Shown here: piece after piece, positions 36,540-45,839 of the stretch | Layout: the number at the start of each line of letters is the position of its first letter | How positions within the stretch are numbered: the first letter of the stretch is position 1 | NCBI RefSeq assembly: GCF_001421535.1 | Contig: NZ_LMKN01000008.1 | Span: 648,980-712,979, forward strand | DNA from: Sphingomonas sp. Leaf20 | GTDB taxonomy: Bacteria; Pseudomonadota; Alphaproteobacteria; Sphingomonadales; Sphingomonadaceae | DNA: 64,000 nucleotides | Direction: 5' to 3' | The notes under the pieces: model-generated | What the model was told of the DNA's origin: nothing | The model's database searches: none | The model's input: only the letters and a program-made list of their open reading frames with translations | Program-made: the position numbers and the translations under genes

Positions 36540-38291
36540 TCAATCGGCCCAGGCCGCATCTTCGACGTGTAATTCCGCCGATGGACGCGAGGACCAGTCG
36601 TCGATCTTCGCGCGGCCGGCGAGCCAGAGCTTGCGGTGCGGTGCGGCGCCGAGCAGTGCCTGGCCCAGTGCGCTGTCGGCAGCGCGGAACGCCATCGCCT
36701 TGATGCTGCGACCATCGTCGCCCGCGACGACGGTCCGGACATGGCCGTTGCCGACGACGTCCGCCCTGATGACCCGGACGGGACCCATCGCCACGCGGGG
36801 CGCTGGCCAGCCCATGCCGTACGGTCCGCCGACCTCGAGCGAGTCGACGAGGCCGGGATTGACGCCGCCGGGCGCAAGCACCGCGTCGAGGAGAAGCGCA
36901 CGGTCGCCATTGGATCGCTCGACGGCGGCCGCGAGCCGCTCCTCGAGGAAGTCGGTGAAGGCGGGGATCGCGGACGCGGTGATTGTCAGCCCTGCGGCCA
37001 TCGCATGCCCGCCGCCCGCGCTCAGCAGGCCGTGCTCGCGTGCCGCCATGATCGCCGCGCCAAGATCGACGCCGGGGATCGAGCGTCCCGATCCCTTGCC
37101 GACGCCATGCTCGTCGATCGCGATCACGATCGCGGGCCGGCCGAGCTTTTCCTTGAGCCGCCCCGCGACGATGCCGATGACGCCGGGATGCCAGCCATGC
37201 CCCGCGACGACGGCAACCGCGCGATTGCGGCTGGCGAGCAGGTCGGCGGCTTCCTGCACGCCCGTCTCGATCGTCCGGCGTTCCTCGTTGAGCCGATCGA
37301 GTTCAGCCGCGATCGTCCGCGCCTCGTCGGGATCTTGCGTCGTGAGCAGGCGGACGCCGAGGTCGGCACGCCCGACACGGCCGCCCGCGTTGATCCGCGG
37401 GCCCAGCGCAAAGCCGAGATCGGTACAGGTCGGGTTGCGTGTCAGCCGCGAGGCCTCGATGAGCGCGGCGACGCCGATGTTGCGACGCGCACCCATCACC
37501 TTCAGGCCCTGCGCGACGAACGCACGGTTCAGCCCGCGCAGCTGCGCGACATCGGCGACCGTCCCGAGGGCGACGATGTCGAGCAGGTCGATCAGCTTCG
37601 GCTCGGCCCGATCGGCGAAGAAGCCGCGCGTGCGCAAGGTGCGGACGAGCGCGGCGGCGGTGAGAAAGCACATCCCGACCGCGGCGAGGTGGCCGTGCGC
37701 GGCGCCTTCGTCCTCGTCGAGCCGGTTCGGGTTCACGACCGCCAGCGCGTGCGGCAACGTCGTCGAGCATTTGTGGTGATCGATGACGATGACGTCGACC
37801 GGCGCATCGCGCGCGGCGTCCAGCGCGTCGAACGCCTGCGCACCGCAATCGACGGTCACGATCAGCGACGCGCCTTCGCCCGCGAGCCGGACCATGGCTT
37901 CGCCCGATGGGCCATAGCCTTCGAGCAGCCGGTCGGGGATATAGGGCCGCGCCTCGATGCCGAGGTCGCGCAGCACGAGCACCATCAGCGCGGCGGACGT
38001 CGCACCATCGACGTCATAGTCGCCGAAGATCGCGACCTGTTCGCCCGCCTGAACGGCATCGGCGAGCCGGTCGGCGGCGCGGTCCATGTCGCGGAAGATC
38101 GACGGGTCGGGCATGAAGGCGCGGATCGACGGCGAGCGGTGCGCGTCGAGTCCCTCGCGCGGACAGCCGCGCGCGAGGAGCAGCTGGGTGACGAGATCGT
38201 CGCCCGTGAAGCCGTCGCGGCCGTCTGCGGCAAGCGCGCGCCAGCGCCACGGCTGGCCAAGGATGGACGAGGTTACGCCGAGAACTGTCAT
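36540..38291 (-). CDS. recJ: Single-stranded-DNA-specific exonuclease
   Basis: 5'-3' single-strand DNA exonuclease of the DHH family, working in recombination, mismatch and base-excision repair. 583 residues. Motif I is DYDVDG (91-96), the DHH motif is D170-H171-H172 (VIVIDHHKC), and TVDCGA lies between. The DHHA1 domain has SGGGHAMAAG near residue 420. A C-terminal OB-like domain follows. The ATG at 38291 (MTVLGVTSSI) is preferred to the longer frame from 38402, which has a non-conserved, arginine-rich extension. tRNA-Glu lies just downstream on the same strand. Confidence 0.95.
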   Translation of the reverse strand: MTVLGVTSSILGQPWRWRALAADGRDGFTGDDLVTQLLLARGCPREGLDAHRSPSIRAFMPDPSIFRDMDRAADRLADAVQAGEQVAIFGDYDVDGATSAALMVLVLRDLGIEARPYIPDRLLEGYGPSGEAMVRLAGEGASLIVTVDCGAQAFDALDAARDAPVDVIVIDHHKCSTTLPHALAVVNPNRLDEDEGAAHGHLAAVGMCFLTAAALVRTLRTRGFFADRAEPKLIDLLDIVALGTVADVAQLRGLNRAFVAQGLKVMGARRNIGVAALIEASRLTRNPTCTDLGFALGPRINAGGRVGRADLGVRLLTTQDPDEARTIAAELDRLNEERRTIETGVQEAADLLASRNRAVAVVAGHGWHPGVIGIVAGRLKEKLGRPAIVIAIDEHGVGKGSGRSIPGVDLGAAIMAAREHGLLSAGGGHAMAAGLTITASAIPAFTDFLEERLAAAVERSNGDRALLLDAVLAPGGVNPGLVDSLEVGGPYGMGWPAPRVAMGPVRVIRADVVGNGHVRTVVAGDDGRSIKAMAFRAADSALGQALLGAAPHRKLWLAGRAKIDDWSSRPSAELHVEDAAWAD

Positions 38292-38465
38292 GCGTCGGAC
38301 GTAGTGGCTGTCGGGCGATTGTCGAGCGGCGTGCGTGCGCCGCATGCGACCCGGGCACGACGCATTCGCCTCTGCCGTCGGCACGCCGGCAGCAGGCATC
38401 ACGTCATGCGGACGGGGTGTCCGCTAAAAGCGGGGCGGACAAAGGCGGTGCCGCGGCGCGCTAGA

Positions 38466-39149
38466 TCACTTGATCCACGGCCGTTCGCGAAACCATTTGG
38501 TGACGATATATTTGACGCCGTCGACGACGGGCATGCCTTCGTGCAGCGTCAGCGCGTTCGGGCTGCCGTCGGCGCTCATGTTGTTCCAGGCGAGCAGCAG
38601 TCCGCGTTTCGGCGCGACCTTGATACCGGCGTGCGGGAACCACGTCGCGCCGCCTTCGGCCACGTCGTTGAGGTAGAGCATCGCGGTCCAGGTCCGCTGA
38701 CCGCCCTGTTGCTGCATGCGCTCCCAATAGCTTTCGCTGGCATGGAAATAATCGTGATGCGCGCGGAATTGCTGGCCGGGGGCATAACGCTGTCCCTGCA
38801 TCGTCTCGCCATGCGGCAGATCGATGCCGAGCAGTTGTGCGATCGCCTCATCGGTCGGTTGCACGTCGGCGGACCAGCGATCCATGTCGCAGCTTTCGGA
38901 GGTTCGGAAGCTGCTGTTGGGGCGATCGGACAGGAGCGTCGAGGGGCGGCGCTTCGAATCGATCAGCGCGACGAGCTTCTTGCACGTCGCCGCATCGGCG
39001 AAATCGGCGTGGTGGTAGAATTGCACGCCGTCGATCGCGACGCGCTCGACCTTCGGGTTGGCGTCGAGCCGTGCGGCCACGCTCGCGCCAGCGGCTTGAC
39101 GCACCGTCGCCATCGGATCCTGTTGTTTTGCTTTGGAGAAGAAGCCCAT
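38466..39149 (-). CDS. Prolyl 4-hydroxylase-like 2-oxoglutarate/Fe(II) oxygenase
   Basis: 227 residues. The iron ligands are H131 and D133 (AHHDYFHA) and H203 (TLHEGMPV), and K213 (VKYIVTKW) should bind 2-oxoglutarate. The region RYAPGQQFRAHHDYF and MLYLNDVAEGGATWFPHAG is the typical prolyl 4-hydroxylase alpha-subunit catalytic fold. It oxidises a protein side chain or small molecule while converting 2-oxoglutarate to succinate. ATG at 39149 (MGFFSKAKQQD) fits the family start. Bacterial targets of these enzymes are largely unknown, although some hydroxylate elongation factor EF-Tu. It stands alone between recJ and the RcnB-like gene. Confidence 0.85.
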   Translation of the reverse strand: MGFFSKAKQQDPMATVRQAAGASVAARLDANPKVERVAIDGVQFYHHADFADAATCKKLVALIDSKRRPSTLLSDRPNSSFRTSESCDMDRWSADVQPTDEAIAQLLGIDLPHGETMQGQRYAPGQQFRAHHDYFHASESYWERMQQQGGQRTWTAMLYLNDVAEGGATWFPHAGIKVAPKRGLLLAWNNMSADGSPNALTLHEGMPVVDGVKYIVTKWFRERPWIK

Positions 39150-39298
39150 GCGTCTGAATCTGCGCAGTGGCGCGGTGAAACGCAAGAGGGACGGGGACTG
39201 GGGTCGACGCGGGATCGTCTCACGCCGGATAACGACGGCGCATTGCTGCCCTGGCGGAGCGTGACCAAGGCTGAAAGCTTGGCCACGCTCCGTCTTGG

Positions 39299-40327
39299 TC
39301 ACCAGAAGATGTCGTACACCGTGTCCACGACGCGTCCGCTGTCGAGGTCGACGAGCAGCGCGTCATTGTAATAGCGGACCCAGCGATAGGGCCCATATGC
39401 CTCGGGAAGACGATAGGTATAGGGATCCTGGATCCAGTAATTCTGGTTGTACAGGATGCTGTTGAGCGAAAAGCCGATGTTGAAGCGGCGATAGCCATAG
39501 CCCCAGCCGCTTGGCGCATAATAGCGCGGCAGGCGGTAGGCGCCCCGGTTGGATGCGCGGTAACTGCTCCAGCCATAACGGTTGTCGCTGCGCCATCCCC
39601 GGTTCCACGTTCCGCGCTGATCGATCCGACGCGTGTCGTAGCCACCGCGTCCATAGCCGGGCGCATTTGCGAAGCCGCCGAACTGCTGGCGGTTCTGAAA
39701 GCCCCGTCCGCGCTGATCATCGCGCGCAAAGCGACCGTCGCCTCCGAACTGGTCGTCGCGATCGAACCGATCGTGGCGGTCACCACGCCCATCGCGACCA
39801 AAACCGGGGCCGCGATCAAACCCGGGATTGCGATCTAAGCGGGAGCCGCGGTCGAAGCCGGGGCCGCGATCGTTCCTGAAACCGCCGCGCTCGGAACCCC
39901 GACCATCGCCGCGACGATCCGCCGAATTCCGGATCCAGGCGTCACGGACCTGATCGGCCTGACGATCCGATTCGGGGCGCGCGGATTGCTGGCGGTCGAT
40001 CTGCGCACGATCGATCGGCTGGCGATCGGCCCGCGGCCGGCCATTCCAGTCGGGACGCGCGCCGTCACGCTCGAACGCCGGACGTTGTGGGCGGTCACCG
40101 CCGCGATCGCGGTCGAAGGCGGGACGCTCCCTGCGAAACGACTGTGCAGGATCAGCCCCGGCAGCAGGATCGGCCCGCTGGAAGCGCTGGCCGCGATCAG
40201 GCCGTTCGCCGCGATCGCCGCGTGTCTCGCCGCTGACCTGAGCGTCGGCACCGAACCGCTGCGCCTGCGCGGCGACCGGTACGAGCACGGATGCAACGAG
40301 CAACATCTTCAGAAACCTACGCGTCAT
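39299..40327 (-). CDS. RcnB-like secreted protein with Arg/Asp/Gly-rich linker
   Basis: 342 residues. A signal peptide (1-22, VPVAAQA) is followed by about 230 residues of low complexity dominated by R, D, G, Q and F, with many copies of short units like GFDRG and DRGDR. The C-terminal 90 residues form an RcnB-type domain: YRRFNIGFSLNSILYNQNYW, PEAYGPYRWVRYYNDALLVDL and VVDTVYDIFW. RcnB proteins are periplasmic and affect nickel/cobalt homeostasis in E. coli, but many alphaproteobacterial members have this domain with unknown roles. The arginine/aspartate-rich part is unusual and may bind surfaces or polyanions (inference). Confidence 0.78.
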   Translation of the reverse strand: MTRRFLKMLLVASVLVPVAAQAQRFGADAQVSGETRGDRGERPDRGQRFQRADPAAGADPAQSFRRERPAFDRDRGGDRPQRPAFERDGARPDWNGRPRADRQPIDRAQIDRQQSARPESDRQADQVRDAWIRNSADRRGDGRGSERGGFRNDRGPGFDRGSRLDRNPGFDRGPGFGRDGRGDRHDRFDRDDQFGGDGRFARDDQRGRGFQNRQQFGGFANAPGYGRGGYDTRRIDQRGTWNRGWRSDNRYGWSSYRASNRGAYRLPRYYAPSGWGYGYRRFNIGFSLNSILYNQNYWIQDPYTYRLPEAYGPYRWVRYYNDALLVDLDSGRVVDTVYDIFW

Positions 40328-40453
40328 CGCGGTCGTCCTCGACTGCCGGCGCACGAGCCGGCTCCTATGGTGGACCCGGTCTACCCGTGCCTCCGTGAGG
40401 CCAAGCTGAATTGGTTCGTCAGCGATCCGACAGGAATCGACCGCCACGGGATG

Positions 40454-40999
40454 CTAGCGGGCCGGCGGCGGCACCAGCGCGGGGACGAGCCGGGCCGAAT
40501 CCGCGGGGTCGATTCCGGGGCGCGGGCCCGCGGGCAGCACCTCCTCGCCGCGCGTCGCACGACCGGCGCGCTGGACCGCCTCGATGATGCGGGGATACAC
40601 GCCGCAGCGGCACAGATTGGTGATGTGCGTGCGAATGTCCGCCTCGCTCGGATCCGCATTGGCGTGCAGCAACGCGGCGGCGGCCATGATCATGCCGGGA
40701 ATGCAGAAGCCGCACTGCGGGACGGCCTCGGCGATGAAGGCGAGCTGCACCGGATGATTGCGCTCGTGCGACAGTCCCTCGATCGTCGTCACATAGCTGC
40801 CCTCGATCGACCCGATCGGGACTTGGCAACTGCGCCGGGCACGGCCATCGATGTCCACGGTGCAGGCGCCGCATTGCCCCGTGCCGCAGCCATATTTGGT
40901 ACCCGTCAGGTTCGACGCGTCACGCAGCGCCCAGAGCAGCGGCGTGGCCGGATCGAGCCGGTATTCGATCGCCTGGTTGTTGACGGTGAAACGGGTCAT
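40454..40999 (-). CDS. (2Fe-2S)-binding subunit of a molybdenum hydroxylase, orphan
   Basis: 181 residues matching the small subunit of xanthine-dehydrogenase-family enzymes, such as isoquinoline 1-oxidoreductase alpha. The plant-type cluster ligands are C38, C43, C46 and C58 (KYGCGTGQCGACTVDI). The second cluster uses C96, C99 (PQCGFC), C130 and C132 (NLCRC). The C-terminal 25 residues are Pro-rich. Such subunits pass electrons from a molybdopterin subunit. No molybdenum-binding or FAD subunit is adjacent in the window, which is unusual. It may serve a large subunit encoded elsewhere. Confidence 0.85.
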   Translation of the reverse strand: MTRFTVNNQAIEYRLDPATPLLWALRDASNLTGTKYGCGTGQCGACTVDIDGRARRSCQVPIGSIEGSYVTTIEGLSHERNHPVQLAFIAEAVPQCGFCIPGMIMAAAALLHANADPSEADIRTHITNLCRCGVYPRIIEAVQRAGRATRGEEVLPAGPRPGIDPADSARLVPALVPPPAR

Positions 41000-41039
41000 C
41001 GGCGAGCGCTAGCGCATCGCCGAGGTCCGCGGAAAGGGG

Positions 41040-41801
41040 CTATTGCCGCCAGCCCGTATCCTGCTTGTCGACAAGGCGGACCATCGCGTCGAAATCGGCC
41101 TTTCCGGCTCCACCGGGCAGCGACACCTTGCCAAGATCGCGCTGGTGGACCTTGACGACGTCGTCGGGGATCAGGATCGGCGTCCCCATCGACGCGGTCG
41201 CGACCTGGATCTCGCAGGCGCGCTGCAGCGACCAGTGCTTGATGAACGCCTCGGGCAGCGTCCGCCCCATGACGAGGATGCCGTGGTTGCGCAGCAGCAT
41301 GACGCGCTTGTCGCCGAGATGCTCGATCAGCCGTTCGCCTTCTTCCGAGCGGACGGTGACACCTTCGAAATCATGATAGGCGATCTGGCCGATGAAGTTG
41401 CACGCATAGAAATTGGTCGGCTGCAGCCCGCCCTCGACCGCGCTGACCGCCATGCCCGCGGTGGTATGCGTGTGCATGATGCAGTGTGCGTCGGGCAAAT
41501 GCTTGTGGAACAAGGCGTGCTGCGTGAAGCCCGCCAGATTGACCGGATAGGGATTGTCGTCGAGCTTGTTGCCGTCGATGTCGATCTTGACGAGGCTCGA
41601 TGCGGTGACCTCGCTGAAATGCAGTCCGAACGGGTTGATCAGGAACGCGCCATCCTCGCCCGGGATCTTGAGCGTGATGTGGTTGTAGATCATCTCCGAC
41701 CAGCCCAGCATGTCGAACACGCGGTAACAGGCGGCAAGTTGTTGGCGCGCCTCCCATTCCGCAGTCGAGACCGTCGAATTGCGCAGGACCGCGGTCGCCA
41801 T
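41040..41801 (-). CDS. Class II aldolase/adducin-family protein
   Basis: 253 residues with the aldolase II fold. The zinc-binding histidines are in CIMHTHTTAG (about residues 97-106) and LLRNHGILVMG (about 155-165). MLGWSEMIYNHITLKIPGED is the family N-terminal signature. True L-fuculose-phosphate or ribulose-phosphate aldolases and epimerases belong here, but this branch with long C-terminus (VATASMGTPILIPDDVV) contains many members of unknown substrate. The ATG at 41801 (MATAVLRNS) is taken. It is divergent from an FucP-type sugar transporter 136 bases away, suggesting sugar-related work. Confidence 0.83.
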   Translation of the reverse strand: MATAVLRNSTVSTAEWEARQQLAACYRVFDMLGWSEMIYNHITLKIPGEDGAFLINPFGLHFSEVTASSLVKIDIDGNKLDDNPYPVNLAGFTQHALFHKHLPDAHCIMHTHTTAGMAVSAVEGGLQPTNFYACNFIGQIAYHDFEGVTVRSEEGERLIEHLGDKRVMLLRNHGILVMGRTLPEAFIKHWSLQRACEIQVATASMGTPILIPDDVVKVHQRDLGKVSLPGGAGKADFDAMVRLVDKQDTGWRQ

Positions 41802-41937
41802 CGGATGCTCTCCCAATCTTTTTGTCCGGTGCAGCATACCCGAACCCTGAAACCCGGGCAATTGCCGTTCGGCATTGCCACGCCCCGCCGCCACGGCTTA
41901 TGCCGCGGCCAAAGTACGCGAGAGGGCGCCCCAGATC

Positions 41938-43248
41938 ATGCACGTCGATACCCATTCCACCGCCTCGGCGCATGGCCATGCCGCCGACGGCGATGCCAGC
42001 CACGGCTATGATGCGCCCGATCTGCGCGTGTTCGTGTTCGCGCTGTTCTTCATCTTCGGCGGCATCACTTCGCTGAACGACATCATCATTCCGAAGATGA
42101 AGGAGCTGTTCACGCTCGACCATGCGACCGCGATGCTGGTCCAGTCGGCGTTCTTCCTCGCCTACGCGCTGTTCTCGATCCCCGCCGCGGCGATCGTGCG
42201 CAAGGCGGGCTATATGCGCACCGCGTCGATCGGTCTCGTGACGATGACCGCAGGGTGCCTGTTGTTCATCCCGGCGGCGGGGCAGGCGAGCTTCGGCATG
42301 TTCCTGTTCGCGCTGTTCGTGCTCGGCGCCGGCATCACCGTGGTGCAGGTCGTGGCCAACCCGCTGATCTCCGCGCTCGGGCATCCCAAGTCCGCGTCGA
42401 GCCGGCTGACGTTCGCGCAGGCATTCAACTCGCTCGGCACCACGATCTTCCCCTATGTCGGCTCGGCGCTGATCCTCGGCGGGCTGGCGACGGTCGATTC
42501 CTCCAAGCTCACCGGCGCCGCGCTCGACGCGTACCGGACGGAATCGTCGCGGACGGTGGTCCACACCTATATCGGCCTCGCGATCGCGCTGCTGGTCGTC
42601 GCCGCGGTCGTATGGACGAGGCGCAACCGGCTCAACGAAGAGCAGGAGCAGACCGGCAGCATCTTCCACGCGTTCACGCTGCTCAAGCGCCCGCGCTTCG
42701 CGATGGGGGCGGCGTGCATCTTCCTGTATGTCGGTGCCGAGGTCGCGGTCGGGTCGCTGATCGTGAACTATCTGATGCAGCCGAGCGTGATGGGGCTGAG
42801 CGACGTCGCGGCGGGCAAGCATGTGCCGTTCTACTGGGGCGGCGCGCTCGTCGGCCGGTTCATCGGCGCGTATGTGCTGAACAAGGTGTCGCCGGGCAAG
42901 GTGCTCGCGGGCGTCGCGACGGGGACGCTGGCGCTGATCCTGATCTCGGCGAACACCGAGGGCGCAACGTCGGGCTGGGCGTTGCTGGCGATCGGCCTGA
43001 TGAACGCGGTGATGTTCCCGACGATTTTCGCGCTGGCGTCGGAAGGTCTCGGCAAGCGTGCGGCCGAAGGGTCGGGCGTGATCGCCACCGCGATCGTCGG
43101 TGGTGCGATCATTCCGTATCTGACGGGGATGCTGGCCGATACGTCGGGCAGCCTGCACTTCGCGCTGCTGCTCCCGGCGATCTGCTACGCGCTGATCCTG
43201 GCGTACGGGTTGTATGCGCGGAAGCCGGTGGCTGAGGCAGTCGCCTGA
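41938..43248 (+). CDS. FucP-type MFS sugar transporter
   Basis: 436 residues and about 12 membrane helices. An N-terminal histidine/aspartate-rich soluble segment (1-27) precedes the first helix. FIFGGITSLNDIIIPKMKELF and VVQVVANPLISALG are hallmarks of the FucP/GluP branch of the major facilitator superfamily, proton-driven fucose, glucose or galactose symporters. The conserved acidic residue in the first helix region (ND) is present. It is divergent from the class II aldolase, so the two may handle the same sugar. The exact sugar cannot be told. Confidence 0.85.
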   Translation: MHVDTHSTASAHGHAADGDASHGYDAPDLRVFVFALFFIFGGITSLNDIIIPKMKELFTLDHATAMLVQSAFFLAYALFSIPAAAIVRKAGYMRTASIGLVTMTAGCLLFIPAAGQASFGMFLFALFVLGAGITVVQVVANPLISALGHPKSASSRLTFAQAFNSLGTTIFPYVGSALILGGLATVDSSKLTGAALDAYRTESSRTVVHTYIGLAIALLVVAAVVWTRRNRLNEEQEQTGSIFHAFTLLKRPRFAMGAACIFLYVGAEVAVGSLIVNYLMQPSVMGLSDVAAGKHVPFYWGGALVGRFIGAYVLNKVSPGKVLAGVATGTLALILISANTEGATSGWALLAIGLMNAVMFPTIFALASEGLGKRAAEGSGVIATAIVGGAIIPYLTGMLADTSGSLHFALLLPAICYALILAYGLYARKPVAEAVA

Positions 43249-43254
43249 ACCCCT

Positions 43255-43337
43255 CGTCATCCTGGGCTCGACCCAGGATCCAGAGCCACGACCGCTAGCG
43301 TATGTGGCTCTGGATCCTGACTTTCGTCAGGATGACG
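43255..43337. repeat. Intergenic inverted repeat, family B copy 1
   Basis: Outer arms CGTCATCCTG and CAGGATGACG enclose GGATCCAGAGCCAC and GTGGCTCTGGATCC. The right end overlaps the last codons of the CoA-transferase gene. A related element is at 44476-44561. It can form a long hairpin between two convergent genes and may act as a terminator or REP-like element. Confidence 0.75.
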
Positions 43338-44466
43338 GACGGGGGAGGGGCGGTGCGGCGCGGCCGGTCGCGAGATCGGCGTCGGAGAAGCGTATCGGCG
43401 TGCGGAGCCCCGGTACGGTTGAGCCATCTGGTCGCTTGGCATCTACACGCATGCCCCGCGCGATCACCTGCGGATCGTCGAACGCCTGCGCGACGGTGTT
43501 GATCGGACCGGCGGGCACGCCGACGGCCTCCAGCCGCGCAAGCAGCTCGAGCTTGGGCACCAACGAGGTCGCCGCCTCGATCCCCGCGAACAACAGGTCC
43601 TTGAAGGCGAGCCGCCCGGCATTCGTCGCGAACCGCGGATCGTCGCGCATCTCGGGCAGCGCCATCGCGTCGCAGAACCGCCGGAACTGGCCGTCATTGC
43701 CGACCGCGAGTATGAACCAGCCGTCGCTCGTCGGGAAGACGGCATAGGGGCACACGTTCATGTGCGCGTTGCCGACACGTGTCGGCGAGACGCCGCTGGC
43801 GAACCAGTTCATCGCCTGGTTGGCGAGCACGCCGGTCATCGTGTCGAGCAGCGCCATGTCGATCTGCTGACCCTTGCCGGTCCGCTCGCGCATCGCGAGC
43901 GCGGCCTGGATTGCGATCACGGAATAGAGCCCGGTCATGATGTCGGCGAAGGCGACGCCAATCTTCTGCGGGGCGCCCTCGGGCTCGCCGGTGAGGTCCA
44001 TGATCCCGCTCATGCCCTGGACGATGAAGTCGTAGCCGGCGCGGGGGGCATAGGGGCCGTCCTGCCCGAAGCCGGTGATCGAGCAATAGACGAGCCGTGG
44101 GTTGACGGCGGCGAGGCTGGCGTAGTCGAGCCCGTATTTGGCGAGCCCACCGACCTTGAAATTCTCGATGACGACGTCTGCGTCGGCGATCAGGTCGCGG
44201 ACGAGCGCCTGGCCTTCGGGGGTGGTGAAGTCGGCGACGACCGAGCGCTTCCCCCGGTTCGCGGCGTGGAAATAGGCCGCGTCGCGGGTCCCGTCGGGGT
44301 TGTCGATGAACGGCGGGCCCCAGCTGCGCGTGTCGTCGCCGGCGGGGCTCTCGATCTTGACGACGTCGGCGCCGAGATCGGCGAGCACCTGCCCCGCCCA
44401 GGGGCCGGCGAGGATGCGGGCGAGTTCGACGACCTTGAGGCCGGTGAGGGGGGTGTCCTTCACCAT
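43327..44466 (-). CDS. CaiB/BaiF-family CoA-transferase (class III)
   Basis: 379 residues, full length for the family. The CoA-binding N-terminus is LTGLKVVELARILAGPWAGQ, followed by DLGADVVKIESPAGDDTRSWGPPF, and the catalytic aspartate is D175 (VAFADIMTGLYSVIAIQAALAMRE region). It moves CoA between dicarboxylic acids. It lies 121 bases downstream of glutaryl-CoA dehydrogenase in the same direction; this pairing is typical of glutarate activation by succinyl-CoA:glutarate transferase. The C-terminal PRPSS is encoded in part by an intergenic repeat arm. Confidence 0.87.
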   Translation of the reverse strand: MVKDTPLTGLKVVELARILAGPWAGQVLADLGADVVKIESPAGDDTRSWGPPFIDNPDGTRDAAYFHAANRGKRSVVADFTTPEGQALVRDLIADADVVIENFKVGGLAKYGLDYASLAAVNPRLVYCSITGFGQDGPYAPRAGYDFIVQGMSGIMDLTGEPEGAPQKIGVAFADIMTGLYSVIAIQAALAMRERTGKGQQIDMALLDTMTGVLANQAMNWFASGVSPTRVGNAHMNVCPYAVFPTSDGWFILAVGNDGQFRRFCDAMALPEMRDDPRFATNAGRLAFKDLLFAGIEAATSLVPKLELLARLEAVGVPAGPINTVAQAFDDPQVIARGMRVDAKRPDGSTVPGLRTPIRFSDADLATGRAAPPLPRPSS

Positions 44467-44475
44467 GCCGAAACG

Positions 44476-44561
44476 CCCGTCATCCCAGCGAAAGCTGGGA
44501 TATCCCCGTAGCAGCGGGCGTGCCTGCCGCGGGAGACCCCAGCTTTCGCTGGGGTGACGGG
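44476..44561. repeat. Intergenic inverted repeat, family B copy 2
   Basis: Arms CCCGTCATCCCAGCGAAAGC and GCTTTCGCTGGGGTGACGGG are nearly perfect complements. The element sits between the CoA-transferase and dehydrogenase genes, within their presumed operon, so it may modulate mRNA processing or termination. Confidence 0.75.
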
Positions 44562-44587
44562 TGTAGGGGACGGTGCGCTGGCCGCTC

Positions 44588-45772
44588 TCAAAACGCCGCG
44601 ATACCCGTGATCGCGCGGCCGAGGATCAGCGCGTGGACGTCGTGCGCGCCCTCATACGTGTTGACCGTCTCGAGGTTCATCAGGTGGCGCATCACCTGAT
44701 ACTCGCCCGAAATGCCGTTGCCGCCGTGCATGTCGCGGCTCATCCGCGCGATATCGAGCGCCTTGCCGACATTGTTGCGCTTGACGATCGAAACCATCTC
44801 GGGCGCGAACCGGCCCTCGTCCATCAGCCGGCCGACGCGCAAGGACGCCTGCAACCCGAGCGCGATCTCGGTCTCCATGTCCGCGAGCTTCTTCTGGAAC
44901 AGCTGGCGTCCGGCGAGCGGCGTGCCGAATTGATTGCGATCGAGGCCATACTGCCGCGCGGCATGGAAGCAGAATTCGGCGGCACCGAGTGCGCCCCACG
45001 AAATCCCGTAGCGTGCGCGGTTGAGGCAGCCGAACGGCCCCTTCAACCCCTGCACGTCGGGCAGCAGCGCATCCTCGCCGACCTCGACCTCGTCCATCAT
45101 CACCATGCCGGTGATCGACGCACGGAGCGACAGCTTGCCCTCGATCTTGGGCGTCTCGAGCCCCTTCATGCCACGTTCGAGGATGAAGCCGCGGATGCCG
45201 CCACCATGCTCGTCGGACTTTGCCCAGATGACGAACACGTCGGCGATCGGCGAGTTCGAGATCCACGTCTTGGCGCCAGAGATGACATAGCCATTGGCCG
45301 TCTTCTTCGCGCGCGTCGTCATGCCGCCGGGATCGGAGCCGGCATCGGGCTCGGTCAGCCCGAAACAGCCGATCCACTCACCGGTCGCAAGCTTGGGCAG
45401 ATATTTCTTCTTCTGCGCCTCGGAGCCGAACGCGTTGATCGGATACATGACGAGGCTCGACTGCACCGACATCATCGAGCGATAGCCTGAGTCGATCCGC
45501 TCCACCTCGCGCGCGACGAGACCATAGGCGACATAGGACGCACCGACGCCGCCATATTCTTCCGGAATGGTGGGCCCGAGCAGCCCGAGATCCCCCATCT
45601 CGCGGAAAATCGCGGGATCGGTATGCTCGTGCTGGAACGCGTCGATGATCCGCGGCGCCAGCTTGTCCTCCGCATAGGCGCGCGCGGTGTCGCGGATCAT
45701 GCGCTCGTCCTCGCTCAACTGATCGTCGAGCAGGAACGGATCTGCCCAGTCGAACTTGCCCATCCCAGCCAT
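44588..45772 (-). CDS. gcdH: Glutaryl-CoA dehydrogenase
   Basis: 394 residues. FAD enzyme that oxidises and decarboxylates glutaryl-CoA to crotonyl-CoA in lysine/tryptophan breakdown. [19 protein letters not shown] and [19 protein letters not shown] are the acyl-CoA dehydrogenase middle domain; catalytic base is E374 ([20 protein letters not shown]). [18 protein letters not shown] is a mark of the glutaryl-CoA branch. AGGAG stands 6 bases before the ATG at 45772, preferred over ATG at 45778, which touches the site. A CoA-transferase follows downstream, supporting glutarate catabolism. Confidence 0.92.
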   Translation of the reverse strand: MAGMGKFDWADPFLLDDQLSEDERMIRDTARAYAEDKLAPRIIDAFQHEHTDPAIFREMGDLGLLGPTIPEEYGGVGASYVAYGLVAREVERIDSGYRSMMSVQSSLVMYPINAFGSEAQKKKYLPKLATGEWIGCFGLTEPDAGSDPGGMTTRAKKTANGYVISGAKTWISNSPIADVFVIWAKSDEHGGGIRGFILERGMKGLETPKIEGKLSLRASITGMVMMDEVEVGEDALLPDVQGLKGPFGCLNRARYGISWGALGAAEFCFHAARQYGLDRNQFGTPLAGRQLFQKKLADMETEIALGLQASLRVGRLMDEGRFAPEMVSIVKRNNVGKALDIARMSRDMHGGNGISGEYQVMRHLMNLETVNTYEGAHDVHALILGRAITGIAAF

Positions 45773-45839
45773 CGTCATCTCCTTCGTTGACCGCCGACTT
45801 CGTGGTTCGGCGGTCGAAAGTCCAGCCCCACGCGGGCGT

